A stretch of 39,823 nt of DNA from a virus (IMGVR_UViG_3300038701_002687:1-39823), one strand, 5' to 3'; positions 17,364-24,976 are shown, numbered from the stretch's first letter. Numbers and translations: made by a program. The notes: generated by a model not told the origin, from the letters alone.

Positions 17364-18821
17364 TCACCATTGTTCAGTGTTGTCTAAAAAGCCTGTTATT
17401 GTTGAACTGTCAGAGTCCGGTGGCTTAGCCTGACCTACATTTTCTCCAGTTAAAAAGTTAAATGCGCCCGATGCTGCATCCACTTGGTCGTCTTTACCAA
17501 CAGACTCTGGGTTTTCCTTTTTTTTGCGCGGGTTATCTTCCGGTGGAAAAGACTCATGCTCATTAATAAAAGTATCATTCCAACTGCCCTCCATAAGCTT
17601 TACATTGCCGGCCTGAACTTGGGCAGCGTAAGGCGTTGCCCTAGTTACTTTGTCTTTATGTACCGGAAATAGTCTAACATCATAACCGGCAAGCGTGCGG
17701 GTCCAGTTCTGTGCTTCGACTTTACCGGCCTGACCAGGGTCCTGTTCAATACCAACCGTTACCCTTACCTTATCACTTGATGTTATATTTTTAATCTTTT
17801 TTTCATTACCAAGTGGGCCATCGCGGAAACGCTCAACGTGCTCAATAATATACAGACCATTCCTGGTTACGTGCATTTTTACACCAACGGTCCAGTCAGG
17901 GTTAGGGTTTGCCTTGCTTGGTTTTGTTGCAGCCCTATCCCAGTAACGGACGGAGCGAATAACATCAGCGGGTAAAGTATCAATTATTTCGAAGTCGGAC
18001 CTTGTAAAGTACTCACCAGACGCCGCGCGTATTTTCCAGTTACCATCTAATAGTCTGGAACGCTCAACCCTATCCAGGGCATTAAGGTTGGCCAAATACT
18101 CTGGGTTTTTTTCCATTAACAATTTATTGTCCGTTACTCGCGCACGTATAAATGTAACCGACTTGGCATATTTAACAACTTCCGGAGGGTAATGCTGGGC
18201 AAGGTCCTCTTTTGAGTCACCCCACACCATGTCGTCACCGTCTTTAATGAACCAACGTAGGACGCCATCGCGCTCAGGTATTGGAAAGCCCGTCTCCTCG
18301 TCTATCCACCATGAAATAAACTTGGCCACCCAGCTATCAGCATCAGGGTTACAAGTGGCCCTTACATAGCCTGGCACACCAGTAACAGAACGGTTACGAG
18401 ACAACATATAGAAAAACTGGGTTCTGCTAAAATGTGTAAGCTCATCAAATATAATGATAGGTATAGCGGAGCCCTGCCAATCATACTTATTATGTTCGTG
18501 CTCCATGTGGGCAAATTTAACAGTTAAACCGCCTGGCATTTTCCAATCTAAAAAGCCAGACTGCCTTGGATGCATACCAACCAATGGGTAAATATTTGAA
18601 GCATCATCCCAAAGGCCACCAGGGTTAGTTATTTGTTTTGTAGTACGCCTAAAAATAACAGCATCAACATTGCGCTTATGCAAATACCTTAATGGGTCCA
18701 AAAGAGCGGCGTAAGACTTGCCACCACCAGCACCACCACCGTATATGGCAATGTCAGCTTTTGTAGATAGAAATTCTTTTTGTGGTCCCTCTTGGGGCTT
18801 AATTTTTCTGACTGCGCTCAC
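17364..18821 (-). CDS. terL: Terminase large subunit
   Basis: A 485-residue DNA-packaging motor. Walker A is GGAGGGKS at residues 29-36 and Walker B is IIIFDE at 122-127. The C-terminal nuclease has DRAATKPSK, GIEQDPGQAGK and the KDDQVDAASGAF end motif seen in terminases. It cuts concatemers and pumps DNA through the portal encoded just downstream. The start overlaps the HNH gene by 23 bases. Confidence 0.95.
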   Translation of the reverse strand: MSAVRKIKPQEGPQKEFLSTKADIAIYGGGAGGGKSYAALLDPLRYLHKRNVDAVIFRRTTKQITNPGGLWDDASNIYPLVGMHPRQSGFLDWKMPGGLTVKFAHMEHEHNKYDWQGSAIPIIIFDELTHFSRTQFFYMLSRNRSVTGVPGYVRATCNPDADSWVAKFISWWIDEETGFPIPERDGVLRWFIKDGDDMVWGDSKEDLAQHYPPEVVKYAKSVTFIRARVTDNKLLMEKNPEYLANLNALDRVERSRLLDGNWKIRAASGEYFTRSDFEIIDTLPADVIRSVRYWDRAATKPSKANPNPDWTVGVKMHVTRNGLYIIEHVERFRDGPLGNEKKIKNITSSDKVRVTVGIEQDPGQAGKVEAQNWTRTLAGYDVRLFPVHKDKVTRATPYAAQVQAGNVKLMEGSWNDTFINEHESFPPEDNPRKKKENPESVGKDDQVDAASGAFNFLTGENVGQAKPPDSDSSTITGFLDNTEQW

Positions 18822-19374
18822 TATGCTCCTCAGCGGTTTTTCTTTTGTGGCAATCTACGCAAAGGACTTGCAGGTTGTTTGGGTCAATACCTTTGCCACC
18901 ATCTGTAATGGGTATAATGTGGTCAGTTTGCCAGATATGTCCAGTGCCATAACCAAGCTGGTGCAAAGTAACCCTTGGGTCATCGTCACCAAACATTTTA
19001 GAGTAGGTAGGGCTTTTAATGAAAGATTTATTGCGCTCGTACTTACGCTTTATTGTCTCAACAATTTGGTCTTCGTAATTAAGGCCACAACCCTTACAAG
19101 AGCAGTCTTGCTTAAATATTAACCTTGCCATCTTTGGTGCTGGGTTTTGAGGTGCGCAAAAGTGCATAGCTGTATGCACGCAGTCTTGGCCACACCATCG
19201 CTGTTGACGACCCTTAAGCTTTTTACGGTCCCATGCACAGTAACCCTTAATATTGGGTATGTTGGAAAGACTTACTATTCTAACGGACCCCACAGCATCC
19301 AAAATGGCCTTAGTCTCAGCACAAGGCTCAACCAATTTGTGTACAATAAGCAGGTCCATTACTTCACTAATCAT
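18799..19374 (-). CDS. HNH endonuclease next to terminase
   Basis: A 191-residue protein. The HNH core is HIWQTDHIIPITDGG followed by PNNLQVLCVDCHKRKT near residues 145-182. Two Cys pairs upstream (CSCKGCG and CAWDRKK... WCGQDC) probably bind zinc. HNH proteins beside terL are known to assist terminal cutting in several phages, so a packaging role is inferred. The gene overlaps TerL. Confidence 0.88.
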   Translation of the reverse strand: MISEVMDLLIVHKLVEPCAETKAILDAVGSVRIVSLSNIPNIKGYCAWDRKKLKGRQQRWCGQDCVHTAMHFCAPQNPAPKMARLIFKQDCSCKGCGLNYEDQIVETIKRKYERNKSFIKSPTYSKMFGDDDPRVTLHQLGYGTGHIWQTDHIIPITDGGKGIDPNNLQVLCVDCHKRKTAEEHSERSQKN

Positions 19375-19628
19375 TACTGCCTTTTGCTCCGGAGCTTATT
19401 GACCTTGGCAATTTCCTCATTAAGCCACTTGTGAATAAGTGAACTTTGAAACCTAACCGTTACCTCGCCATGGTCAGAGTGGACCTTTTTGCATATAGGC
19501 TCTTGGGTCGCAACAGCAATGTTTTTAATCACACGCTTTATTTCGCGTATGTTGCCAATGGACACTTCGCTTTTTTTGCCTTCGTTTGCGGCGATGAGCT
19601 TTTCCAGCTCCTTGTCGTATTTAGGCAT
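19374..19628 (-). CDS. Small hypothetical protein
   Basis: An 84-residue basic helical protein, MPKYDKELEKLIAANEG... with SEVSIGNIREIKRVIKNIA. It lies between the zinc-finger-like and HNH genes with one-base junctions and must be translated with them. The family is not recognised. Confidence 0.6.
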   Translation of the reverse strand: MPKYDKELEKLIAANEGKKSEVSIGNIREIKRVIKNIAVATQEPICKKVHSDHGEVTVRFQSSLIHKWLNEEIAKVNKLRSKRQ

Positions 19629-20044
19629 TAAAACCTCCTAGTTATGTCTAAGCCTGTCCATAAACTTAATAGTCGTGCAACCGACCTCTTAATTGGCGCA
19701 GGTGATGTTAGTACGTGACTTGTATAAATTTTAGCCCAATTGGTTTTTGGTGATGTTGAGTAAATTGGGAACTTTGTTTCGTTTAAAAACTTGGTGCCTA
19801 TCCTGATGCGCTTACCAGCCATGGGGTTTTTGATACCCAATATAAAAAACTTATGAGGAAAGCCGTACATTTGCTTTGCTGGTCTTATGCGTATTTTTTG
19901 ATCAGACGCCAACTGCAGTAAATCCTCTGGGTGCATGGAGCCACAAAAAGAGCAGGTCCTATAAGGGACGCCGTGCTCTGGTCTTGGATCCTCCCACTTT
20001 AATTCATGCCTACTGTAGACCCCATCATATTGCATACAACGCAT
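19628..20044 (-). CDS. Small CxxC protein of unknown function
   Basis: A 138-residue protein (MRCMQYDGVYSRHELKW). It carries CSFCGSMHPEDLL, a zinc-ribbon half-site, followed by a mixed, Ile-rich region (FFILGIKNPMAGKRIRIG). A start at the second Met (MQYDG) is equally possible. It sits between the small membrane protein and an uncharacterised gene in the packaging operon. No function can be assigned. Confidence 0.6.
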   Translation of the reverse strand: MRCMQYDGVYSRHELKWEDPRPEHGVPYRTCSFCGSMHPEDLLQLASDQKIRIRPAKQMYGFPHKFFILGIKNPMAGKRIRIGTKFLNETKFPIYSTSPKTNWAKIYTSHVLTSPAPIKRSVARLLSLWTGLDITRRF

Positions 20045-20163
20045 TAAAACTTATCCTTGTATTTATTTTCGAACATATTGGCCATACCAAATATTAAGCC
20101 CCAAGTGCCACCAACAATCAATACAGCAAGCCCGAGCAGGACCATTGACTCATAACTAAACAT
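20044..20163 (-). CDS. Small one-helix membrane protein
   Basis: A 39-residue protein, MFSYESMVLLGLAVLIVGGTWG plus a basic tail MFENKYKDKF. One hydrophobic segment spans residues 7-27. It overlaps the HD gene stop and shares TAATG with the next start, so it is part of the operon. Function unknown. Confidence 0.65.
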   Translation of the reverse strand: MFSYESMVLLGLAVLIVGGTWGLIFGMANMFENKYKDKF

Positions 20164-20692
20164 CAAAAACACCCTTATTTTTAGACACGTAGTCGTCAAC
20201 TATAGCCACCGCTTTACAGTAGAGACGTAAGTCACCAGACACCAAATGATTAAGCAACAACCTCATTTCCCTTATGTAAACCTTTGCAAAACCAGGGTCG
20301 TGCTGAATTATTGAGTAACTATTGTCTATAAGGTCTGCAAGTTTTATTGTTTGCGCTTCTGGAGGAGCGTTGCCAATGTGTAGCCGGTCTATTTCTTTGC
20401 GCTTAGCTCTATTTCCATCTGTAAGCTCTGAAACATCAGTAAGCCAAAAAACAAGGTCTCTTACTTCCTTACCAAAGTGCATTTCAATATCACTGTGCTT
20501 TGCTAACGTGTCCTCAACGGTATCGTGTAATATTGCAGCGCATACCATTTCTGTGGTGTGGCGTCTGGACTCCCTAACTAATGTGGCAACAGCCAGCGGG
20601 TGTTTTATATATGGGTCGCCGGTGTATTTTCTGACCTGGCTACCATGGGCAATTGTGGCAAACGAAATTGCTCGGTCTATTATATCGCTCAT
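20156..20692 (-). CDS. HD-domain alarmone hydrolase-like protein
   Basis: A 178-residue protein resembling the SpoT/Mesh1 (p)ppGpp hydrolase domain. Motifs: AHGSQVRKYTGDPYIKHPLAVA at 15-36, with metal-ligand His16 and His31, LHDTVEDT at 55-62 with the HD pair 56-57 and E60/D61, and KLADLIDN at 117-124. The synthetase domain is absent. It probably removes ppGpp and dampens the stringent response in infection. It is the second gene of the packaging operon, overlapping the terminase small subunit gene by 4 bases. Confidence 0.82.
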   Translation of the reverse strand: MSDIIDRAISFATIAHGSQVRKYTGDPYIKHPLAVATLVRESRRHTTEMVCAAILHDTVEDTLAKHSDIEMHFGKEVRDLVFWLTDVSELTDGNRAKRKEIDRLHIGNAPPEAQTIKLADLIDNSYSIIQHDPGFAKVYIREMRLLLNHLVSGDLRLYCKAVAIVDDYVSKNKGVFDV

Positions 20693-21249
20693 AACTGCAC
20701 ATCCTCGTCGTCATCAATTTCCCTGCCATTTGAAGGTAGCTCAATAATAACCTGCGCAGGTGGTGCTATTGGCTTATCCCCACTTGTAATGTCTTGCTTA
20801 TCTTTCCACCCATAACGGTTTTTCATGTTGAACACAAAAGAGGCAGCACTAAAACCTGGCAACAGACCCCTTGCACCCATGATGCCTATTTTCTCCCATG
20901 TGTACCGGCAATAGTCCTCTGCAACCTTTTTAGCGTCTGAAAATTCTGGGTGCTCTTTTACCCATTCATAAAGTGTTGATTTAACTACGCCTATCTGACC
21001 AGCAAATGCCTCAAAGGACATACCTGTTTTCCCATGCTCTATTAGTAGTTCACAAAATACAGGGTTGTATTTACTAGGACGTCCGACTGGTTTATTGGTC
21101 TTATCATTAACGGCAGCTTCTAAGCGCATTTTTTCCAGGTACTCAGTCCACTGTCCAACAAGTGCCTTTTCCTCTGCAAGTTTTTGAGCCGGCGGTATAT
21201 ATTCACGCTTTTTAGCTTTCTTTTTGGTCTTTTTCTTTCTGACTGCCAT
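20689..21249 (-). CDS. terS: Terminase small subunit-like protein
   Basis: A 186-residue protein. After a very basic N-terminus (KKKTKKKAKKREY), residues 75-130 read GRPSKYNPVFCELL, then GMSFEAFAGQIGVVKSTLYEW, a helix-turn-helix with the pattern of phage small terminases. The C-terminal region SFVFNMKNRYGWKDKQ is also typical. It starts the minus-strand operon that leads to terL, and it recognises packaging DNA. Confidence 0.82.
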   Translation of the reverse strand: MAVRKKKTKKKAKKREYIPPAQKLAEEKALVGQWTEYLEKMRLEAAVNDKTNKPVGRPSKYNPVFCELLIEHGKTGMSFEAFAGQIGVVKSTLYEWVKEHPEFSDAKKVAEDYCRYTWEKIGIMGARGLLPGFSAASFVFNMKNRYGWKDKQDITSGDKPIAPPAQVIIELPSNGREIDDDEDVQL

Positions 21250-21337
21250 TTGTCCCTCCCTATATCGTGCTTTTAAAATTTATACTACCACAGTAATATA
21301 AGTCTAATGCAAATTACATAACTAAATGGAGGTACAA
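21250..21337. promoter_or_regulatory. Divergent regulatory region between TerS and mom operons
   Basis: An 88-base AT-rich gap between two divergent genes. On the plus strand TTTAAA, 16 bases, TAATAT is a possible weak promoter for the ParB-like gene; on the minus strand TAGTAT and TATAAA near the middle may serve TerS. GAGGTACAAA at 21329-21338 is also found twice before the small RHH gene and may be an operator as well as a ribosome site. Confidence 0.4.
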
Positions 21338-21934
21338 ATGCAGCACGAACTCAAAATCGAAATGGTAAGCCTTAAGGATTTAAAGCCACACCCTAAAAAT
21401 AGAAACAAGCACTCAACTGAACAAATAAAGAGACTGGTTACATTAATAGAGGCGCAGGGGTTTCGCGTCCCTATAATTGTGAGCTCATTATCTGGTTACA
21501 TAGTAGCTGGCCATGGAAGGTTGGCGGCTGCAAAAAAAATGAAGCTCAAAAAGGTCCCAGTTATTGTGCAGACCTTTAAAGATGCTGAGCAAGAGTATGA
21601 GCATTTGGTTGCAGATAATGCCATTGCCCAGTGGTCGCACCTACAGCTTGGAGCAATTAAAGACGACTTACGGACCCTAAATATTAGTAATATCGATTTA
21701 CTTGGTCTGCAGGAGTTTAGCCCATTGCCTAATGAAATTGAGGCACCAGGTCTTAATAGCGGTGGTAAAAAGGAAATTGAGCAAATTACATTTACAATAC
21801 ACGCCGAGCAGGCTGTGTTAATACGCCAGGCGCTTGCTGTCTCAAAGGACATGGGGCCATTTAAAAAGACCAAAAACAAAAATGTAAACGGTAACGCCAT
21901 TGCTCGTATTTGTGAGAGTTTTCTAAATGGGTAA
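21338..21934 (+). CDS. ParB-like nuclease-domain protein
   Basis: A 198-residue protein with a ParB/Srx N-terminal domain: LKDLKPHPKNRNKH at 14-25 and VAGHGRLAAAKKM at 56-68, including the GHGR box that binds nucleotide in ParB-type proteins. Start ATG 21338 follows GGAGGTACAA; an ATG at 21326 is weaker. It overlaps the mom gene by 8 bases. Phage ParB-like proteins often accompany DNA-modification enzymes, so it may guide or protect the modified DNA; the exact role is open. Confidence 0.82.
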   Translation: MQHELKIEMVSLKDLKPHPKNRNKHSTEQIKRLVTLIEAQGFRVPIIVSSLSGYIVAGHGRLAAAKKMKLKKVPVIVQTFKDAEQEYEHLVADNAIAQWSHLQLGAIKDDLRTLNISNIDLLGLQEFSPLPNEIEAPGLNSGGKKEIEQITFTIHAEQAVLIRQALAVSKDMGPFKKTKNKNVNGNAIARICESFLNG

Positions 21935-22571
21935 GGCAAAAGACATTGTACTCAAATTTATAAGCTCTAGAGACGGTAATGCTATATGCAAAAAGTACCA
22001 TTACAGTAAAAAGGTTGTCCCAAATAGCCAACTACATATTGGCGTCTTTTATGATGGTTTTTGCGAAGGTGTAATGCAGTTTGGTCCAAGTATGCGTAAG
22101 GACCTTACCATTACAATGGTTAAGGACACTGAATGGAATGGCTTTTTGGAGCTTAACCGAATGGCATTTAGCGATGTACTGCCTAAAAATAGTGAAAGCA
22201 GGGCGCTGGCTATTGCCCATAAGCTAATAAAAAAGCATTACCCGCATATTGAGTGGATTATAAGCTTTGCGGACGGTACACAGTGTGGTGATGGGACTAT
22301 TTACAGGGCCGCTGGTTACTACCTTACCCAAATTAAACCAAATACTGGGTTAAGGATTAACCCCGAGGACGGTCAGCCATTACAGGCCATGGCGGCATAC
22401 CATAAAGGTCTAATGGGTGAGTTTAGTAAATGGGAAAAATTAAAGGGTTTTCAGCTGCGATATGTTTACTTTTTAAACCCCAAGGCAAAGGGTCGACTTA
22501 CTGTGCCTATATTGGACTATGGACAAATTGAAAAGGCTGGTGCTAGTATGTACAAAGGCTTGCGGCGGTAG
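21927..22571 (+). CDS. mom: Mom-type DNA adenine modification protein
   Basis: A 214-residue protein closely patterned on Mu Mom: KYHYSKKVVPNSQLHIGVF at 23-41, GVMQFGPSM at 48-56, FLELNRMAFSDVLPKNSESRALAIA at 73-97 (shown here as three joined blocks), and SFADGTQCGDGTIYRAAG at 113-130. Mom has a GNAT fold and converts adenine in DNA to N6-(glycinamide)adenine, blocking many host restriction enzymes. The stop TAG is inside the tRNA-Gly gene, so both are on one transcript. The gene is on the strand opposite to most others. Confidence 0.93.
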   Translation: MGKAKDIVLKFISSRDGNAICKKYHYSKKVVPNSQLHIGVFYDGFCEGVMQFGPSMRKDLTITMVKDTEWNGFLELNRMAFSDVLPKNSESRALAIAHKLIKKHYPHIEWIISFADGTQCGDGTIYRAAGYYLTQIKPNTGLRINPEDGQPLQAMAAYHKGLMGEFSKWEKLKGFQLRYVYFLNPKAKGRLTVPILDYGQIEKAGASMYKGLRR

Positions 22572-22637
22572 CTTAAATGGTAAAGCGGTTTACTACCAGT
22601 AAATAGTCGGCAGTTCGAACCTGACCTCGTCGCTCCA
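22562..22637 (+). tRNA. tRNA-Gly (anticodon ACC), overlapping mom
   Basis: A 76-base cloverleaf with encoded CCA. Acceptor GCGGCGG pairs with TCGTCGC and the discriminator is T, with G1-C72, C2-G71 and G3-C70 giving glycine identity. D stem GCTT/AAGC; anticodon stem GTTTA/TAAAT with loop CTACCAG, so anticodon ACC; T stem GGCAG/CTGCC-like closes only with an extra A (22624) bulged in the 3' strand. The first 10 bases are the end of mom. A34 is rare for bacterial Gly tRNA. These oddities hint at a non-translational use. Confidence 0.82.
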
Positions 22638-22638
22638 A

Positions 22639-23109
22639 TTAAAAATAGTAAGGCTTAATAAGCTCCTTGTAATAATACTCCTCAAACTCACTCATATAAA
22701 CAGCAACAAGCGTTGCTTCCCTGTACATTATTGAGGCAGGTATGCTTTTTCCGTCTTTTTCAATAAAATCATGGGTGTGCTCTAGGCCAAAAAGACAGTG
22801 GCCAGCCTCGTGCAAAATAACACTTTCAATTACTATGGCGTCCAATTTGTTTTGGTTGAAAAAGTCCCTATCTATATAAATAACTCTAAAGGACGGTCTT
22901 TCAATACAGCGCCCAACAGCGCCCTTGTGGTCTATTGCCAAATTATCCCTAAGCTCGACACCAAAATTAAGTCTAATGGGGTTGCCGGTGTACTTAAGTA
23001 TTTTGTCCTCAACTGAGTAGACGTAGGGTTGCAGCTCAGCATCGACCTGTTTTTTGTCGCCACATGAGCAAAGGGTTGTCAGTAATATAGTTAAAATTAA
23101 AGTCTTCAT
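22639..23109 (-). CDS. Lipoprotein with HExxH metallopeptidase motif
   Basis: A 156-residue protein. I chose ATG 23109, giving signal peptide MKTLILTILLTTLCSC with a lipobox and Cys16. Residues about 105-125 read VILHEAGHCLFGLEHTHD, an HExxH zinc site with extra His, as in small zinc peptidase lipoproteins. It may act at the host envelope, for example against cell-wall or surface proteins. It ends one base after the tRNA-Gly, facing it, and overlaps the upstream small gene by 4 bases. Confidence 0.75.
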   Translation of the reverse strand: MKTLILTILLTTLCSCGDKKQVDAELQPYVYSVEDKILKYTGNPIRLNFGVELRDNLAIDHKGAVGRCIERPSFRVIYIDRDFFNQNKLDAIVIESVILHEAGHCLFGLEHTHDFIEKDGKSIPASIMYREATLVAVYMSEFEEYYYKELIKPYYF

Positions 23110-23246
23110 TTTAAAGCCCTTTCGTAAAGCTCTTTGTCTGCCAAAATAAGGTCGCGTATTACTTGCGCCATATACCAAGACCCAATGGCCTCAAATTGTA
23201 GTTGTGCTTGCTGTAGTAAAATTAGGTTTGCCAAAACTTTTTCCAT
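23106..23246 (-). CDS. Small helical hypothetical protein
   Basis: A 46-residue protein, MEKVLANLILLQQAQLQFEAI..., after AAAAGGAGTTAAGC and overlapping the start of the lipoprotein by 4 bases. It is amphipathic, with no clear membrane helix. The family is unknown; translational coupling to the lipoprotein is likely. Confidence 0.65.
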   Translation of the reverse strand: MEKVLANLILLQQAQLQFEAIGSWYMAQVIRDLILADKELYERALK

Positions 23247-23293
23247 GCTTAACTCCTTTTAATTATCAATCGGTTTTTAATGTTAAAAACTTA

Positions 23294-23572
23294 TTAATAT
23301 TCCAGGTAAAAAGCCTTTTTAATAAGGTTGTCTAATTTGTCCTCAAGACCAGGGCCATTGTGGCTTATCTCGTCGTATGCTGTATCGGTGTCGTGGTCCA
23401 CTATGGACATCCAAATGCGGCCCATTTTATTTTCAATTTCAAAGCTAAACCCCTTAGCCTTAAGTTTTTCTGCCATAACGGCAATTGCCTCAGGTCTGTC
23501 TATTTCCACCTGAGTCTTGGTGCCACGTGGAAACAAAAATTGGGTCCATTGTATTGGTTTTAAGTTAGGCAT
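23294..23572 (-). CDS. Small hypothetical protein
   Basis: A 92-residue protein starting MPNLKPIQWTQFLFPRGTKT, chosen after AAAGGAGTAAAT. A longer frame begins at 23617 but lacks a ribosome site. It contains VDHDTDTAYDEISHNGPGLED, an acidic segment found in many small phage proteins of unknown function. It is preceded by a stable leader hairpin. Confidence 0.6.
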   Translation of the reverse strand: MPNLKPIQWTQFLFPRGTKTQVEIDRPEAIAVMAEKLKAKGFSFEIENKMGRIWMSIVDHDTDTAYDEISHNGPGLEDKLDNLIKKAFYLEY

Positions 23573-23591
23573 ATTTACTCCTTTATAAAAT

Positions 23592-23645
23592 GGGGTGACC
23601 AGCCAGAAAGTCAGCAAACTGTTGTTTGGACAAACTGGCCACCCC
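23592..23645 (-). promoter_or_regulatory. Leader hairpin between small genes
   Basis: On the minus strand GGGGTGGCCAG at 23645-23635 pairs with CTGGTCACCCC at 23602-23592 (11 pairs, one G-T). The interior contains CAAAC-AACA-GTTTG. It is followed by ATTTTATAAAGGAG and the next start. It may be a weak terminator or a control of the downstream gene. Confidence 0.5.
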
Positions 23646-23669
23646 GCCTAGTTTTAACTGCTAAGTCAA

Positions 23670-24008
23670 CTAGGTGTTTTTGTTTTCATGCTTAATTAAT
23701 TTTACATAGATTTTAAAGTATTGATGCTTACTATAACCCTGTATTTTTTTTGTCGCTGGCGCATTTACACAAGCATCAAGGTAACAAAAGGTCTCTTTAA
23801 TATTGTCAGAGACATAAGCTGTAACGGCAGCGTTAATTTTATCAAGTATATGGTTAGATCTTTCAGCCTTTTTACAAGCATAGTATTTTTCCAGCATTGA
23901 CGAATGCCCAGACGACTGAATCTTGTAAGCTCTTTTGGCATAAATTTTTACTAATTCTGGGTGTGTTTTTAATAAAATAGAGAAAGTGTTATTGGTTAAA
24001 AAAGACAT
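23670..24008 (-). CDS. Hypothetical protein, first gene after early promoter
   Basis: A 112-residue Lys/Tyr-rich helical protein with 4 Cys, MSFLTNNTFSILLKTHPELVK. It begins about 30 bases from a clear promoter (TTGACA/TATCCT) and is likely expressed early. I do not recognise the family. Possible host-takeover role. Confidence 0.65.
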   Translation of the reverse strand: MSFLTNNTFSILLKTHPELVKIYAKRAYKIQSSGHSSMLEKYYACKKAERSNHILDKINAAVTAYVSDNIKETFCYLDACVNAPATKKIQGYSKHQYFKIYVKLIKHENKNT

Positions 24009-24037
24009 TAAAACTCCTTGGTTGACTTAGCCCTTAC

Positions 24038-24069
24038 AGGATAACACAAGGGGTTATTTTGTCAATACA
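24038..24069 (-). promoter_or_regulatory. Promoter with shared 14-base box
   Basis: -35 TTGACA (24065-24060), 16-base spacer and -10 TATCCT (24043-24038). The -35 lies in TGTATTGACAAAAT, identical to boxes at 30889-30902 and 33643-33656. It drives the small gene at 24008. Confidence 0.7.
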
Positions 24070-24279
24070 AAAGCAAAATGTACTGTTTTAAGACACTTAA
24101 ATGGCCGATACCAGCGTTATTTAGGACTGCTCGGCACCACACAACCCAAAGGAGTACTGGTCTTGGCAATTTCAAGGTAACACCACGAACCTTTTGTCGG
24201 ACCAATTCCAGTAAGACACGCTGGCGTCATCTATCACGAAAACCCGACCACCTAAGCATGGTGCATTTATTTTAGAATA
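24070..24279 (-). ncRNA. Possible structured RNA
   Basis: A 210-base gene-free stretch. On the minus strand three nested helices are possible: CCAGCGT (24224-24218)/ACGCTGG (24117-24111), TACTGG (24213-24208)/CCAGTA (24160-24155) and AAGGT (24193-24189)/ACCTT (24178-24174). GCACCA (24264-24259)/TGGTGC (24139-24134) would add a crossing helix. It is between rusA and the promoter of the next cluster. Only base pairing supports it. Confidence 0.3.
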
Positions 24280-24783
24280 TCAATAGATAGTGTCGAATTT
24301 AGCTTTTAAGCCTGGCAAAAAGTCAGCCTCTGTCTCTATAAGGTCCAAGCTTATTGACACCATTACGTACTGACCAGTGGGCTCACTGCGCATTACTGGC
24401 AAGGCCACGCCAGGGTAAAAGCGGCAGTCATCAACCTGCAGCATATTAGACAGGCAATCATATAGAGCCTTGCACTTATTTGAGACATCCATGCGCTTAC
24501 GCCTTGGTCTTTCCATTTTTTTTACTGGCTTAGTAAATAGGCTTGAGTATTGAAAAAAGAAATAGGCGTCTACACGTATCATGCGCCGGTGGTCACCAAG
24601 CTCCCATTTTAGCTGCTCCTGTATTTTGGCAACGTGCTCAAACCTTTTTAAAGCCCAGTTACGAAACCTAAGCTTGTACTCCGCGGACTCCTTGGACTCA
24701 AAACGCCTATTGGTTTTCCAGTCGGTGGCATAAAGTTGGTTTTCACTTGGTGGCATTGGTATTTGGTCAAAAAGTATTTTCAT
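24280..24783 (-). CDS. rusA: RusA-like Holliday junction resolvase
   Basis: A 167-residue protein resembling RusA. The N-terminal QIPMPPSENQLY is the usual opening; the catalytic part is RKRMDVSNKCKALYDCLS followed by NMLQVDDCRF with Asp residues that bind metal, around 97-123. It cuts four-way junctions in recombination and replication intermediates and fits the RecE/RecT-type system in this genome. It overlaps the upstream small gene by 4 bases. Confidence 0.85.
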   Translation of the reverse strand: MKILFDQIPMPPSENQLYATDWKTNRRFESKESAEYKLRFRNWALKRFEHVAKIQEQLKWELGDHRRMIRVDAYFFFQYSSLFTKPVKKMERPRRKRMDVSNKCKALYDCLSNMLQVDDCRFYPGVALPVMRSEPTGQYVMVSISLDLIETEADFLPGLKAKFDTIY

Positions 24784-24974
24784 TTTTTACCCACAATATT
24801 ACTTACTTTGCTAAGTATTTTTTTTAACTCTAAACTATTTGCAACAGCATCTATAAAAGACCTGCCGCACAGATGCAGCTCCTCTGCTTGGTAAGTGAAG
24901 GTTTGCCTAATTTTATTTTTTTCTTTTTGAGTTTTTGCCTGCTTTAAAAGCTCGTGCATTTTGTAATCTGGCAT
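24780..24974 (-). CDS. Small hypothetical protein
   Basis: A 64-residue basic helical protein (MPDYKMHELLKQAKTQKEKNK). I preferred ATG 24974, just after the membrane-protein stop, over an upstream frame at 25052 that overlaps it. The family is unknown. Confidence 0.55.
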   Translation of the reverse strand: MPDYKMHELLKQAKTQKEKNKIRQTFTYQAEELHLCGRSFIDAVANSLELKKILSKVSNIVGKK

Positions 24975-24976
24975 AG

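Noticed and set aside
24078-24275. A 65-codon plus-strand frame in the gene-free stretch
   Set aside because: No ribosome site, no plausible protein pattern, and many Arg/Thr/His; the DNA is better read as noncoding.
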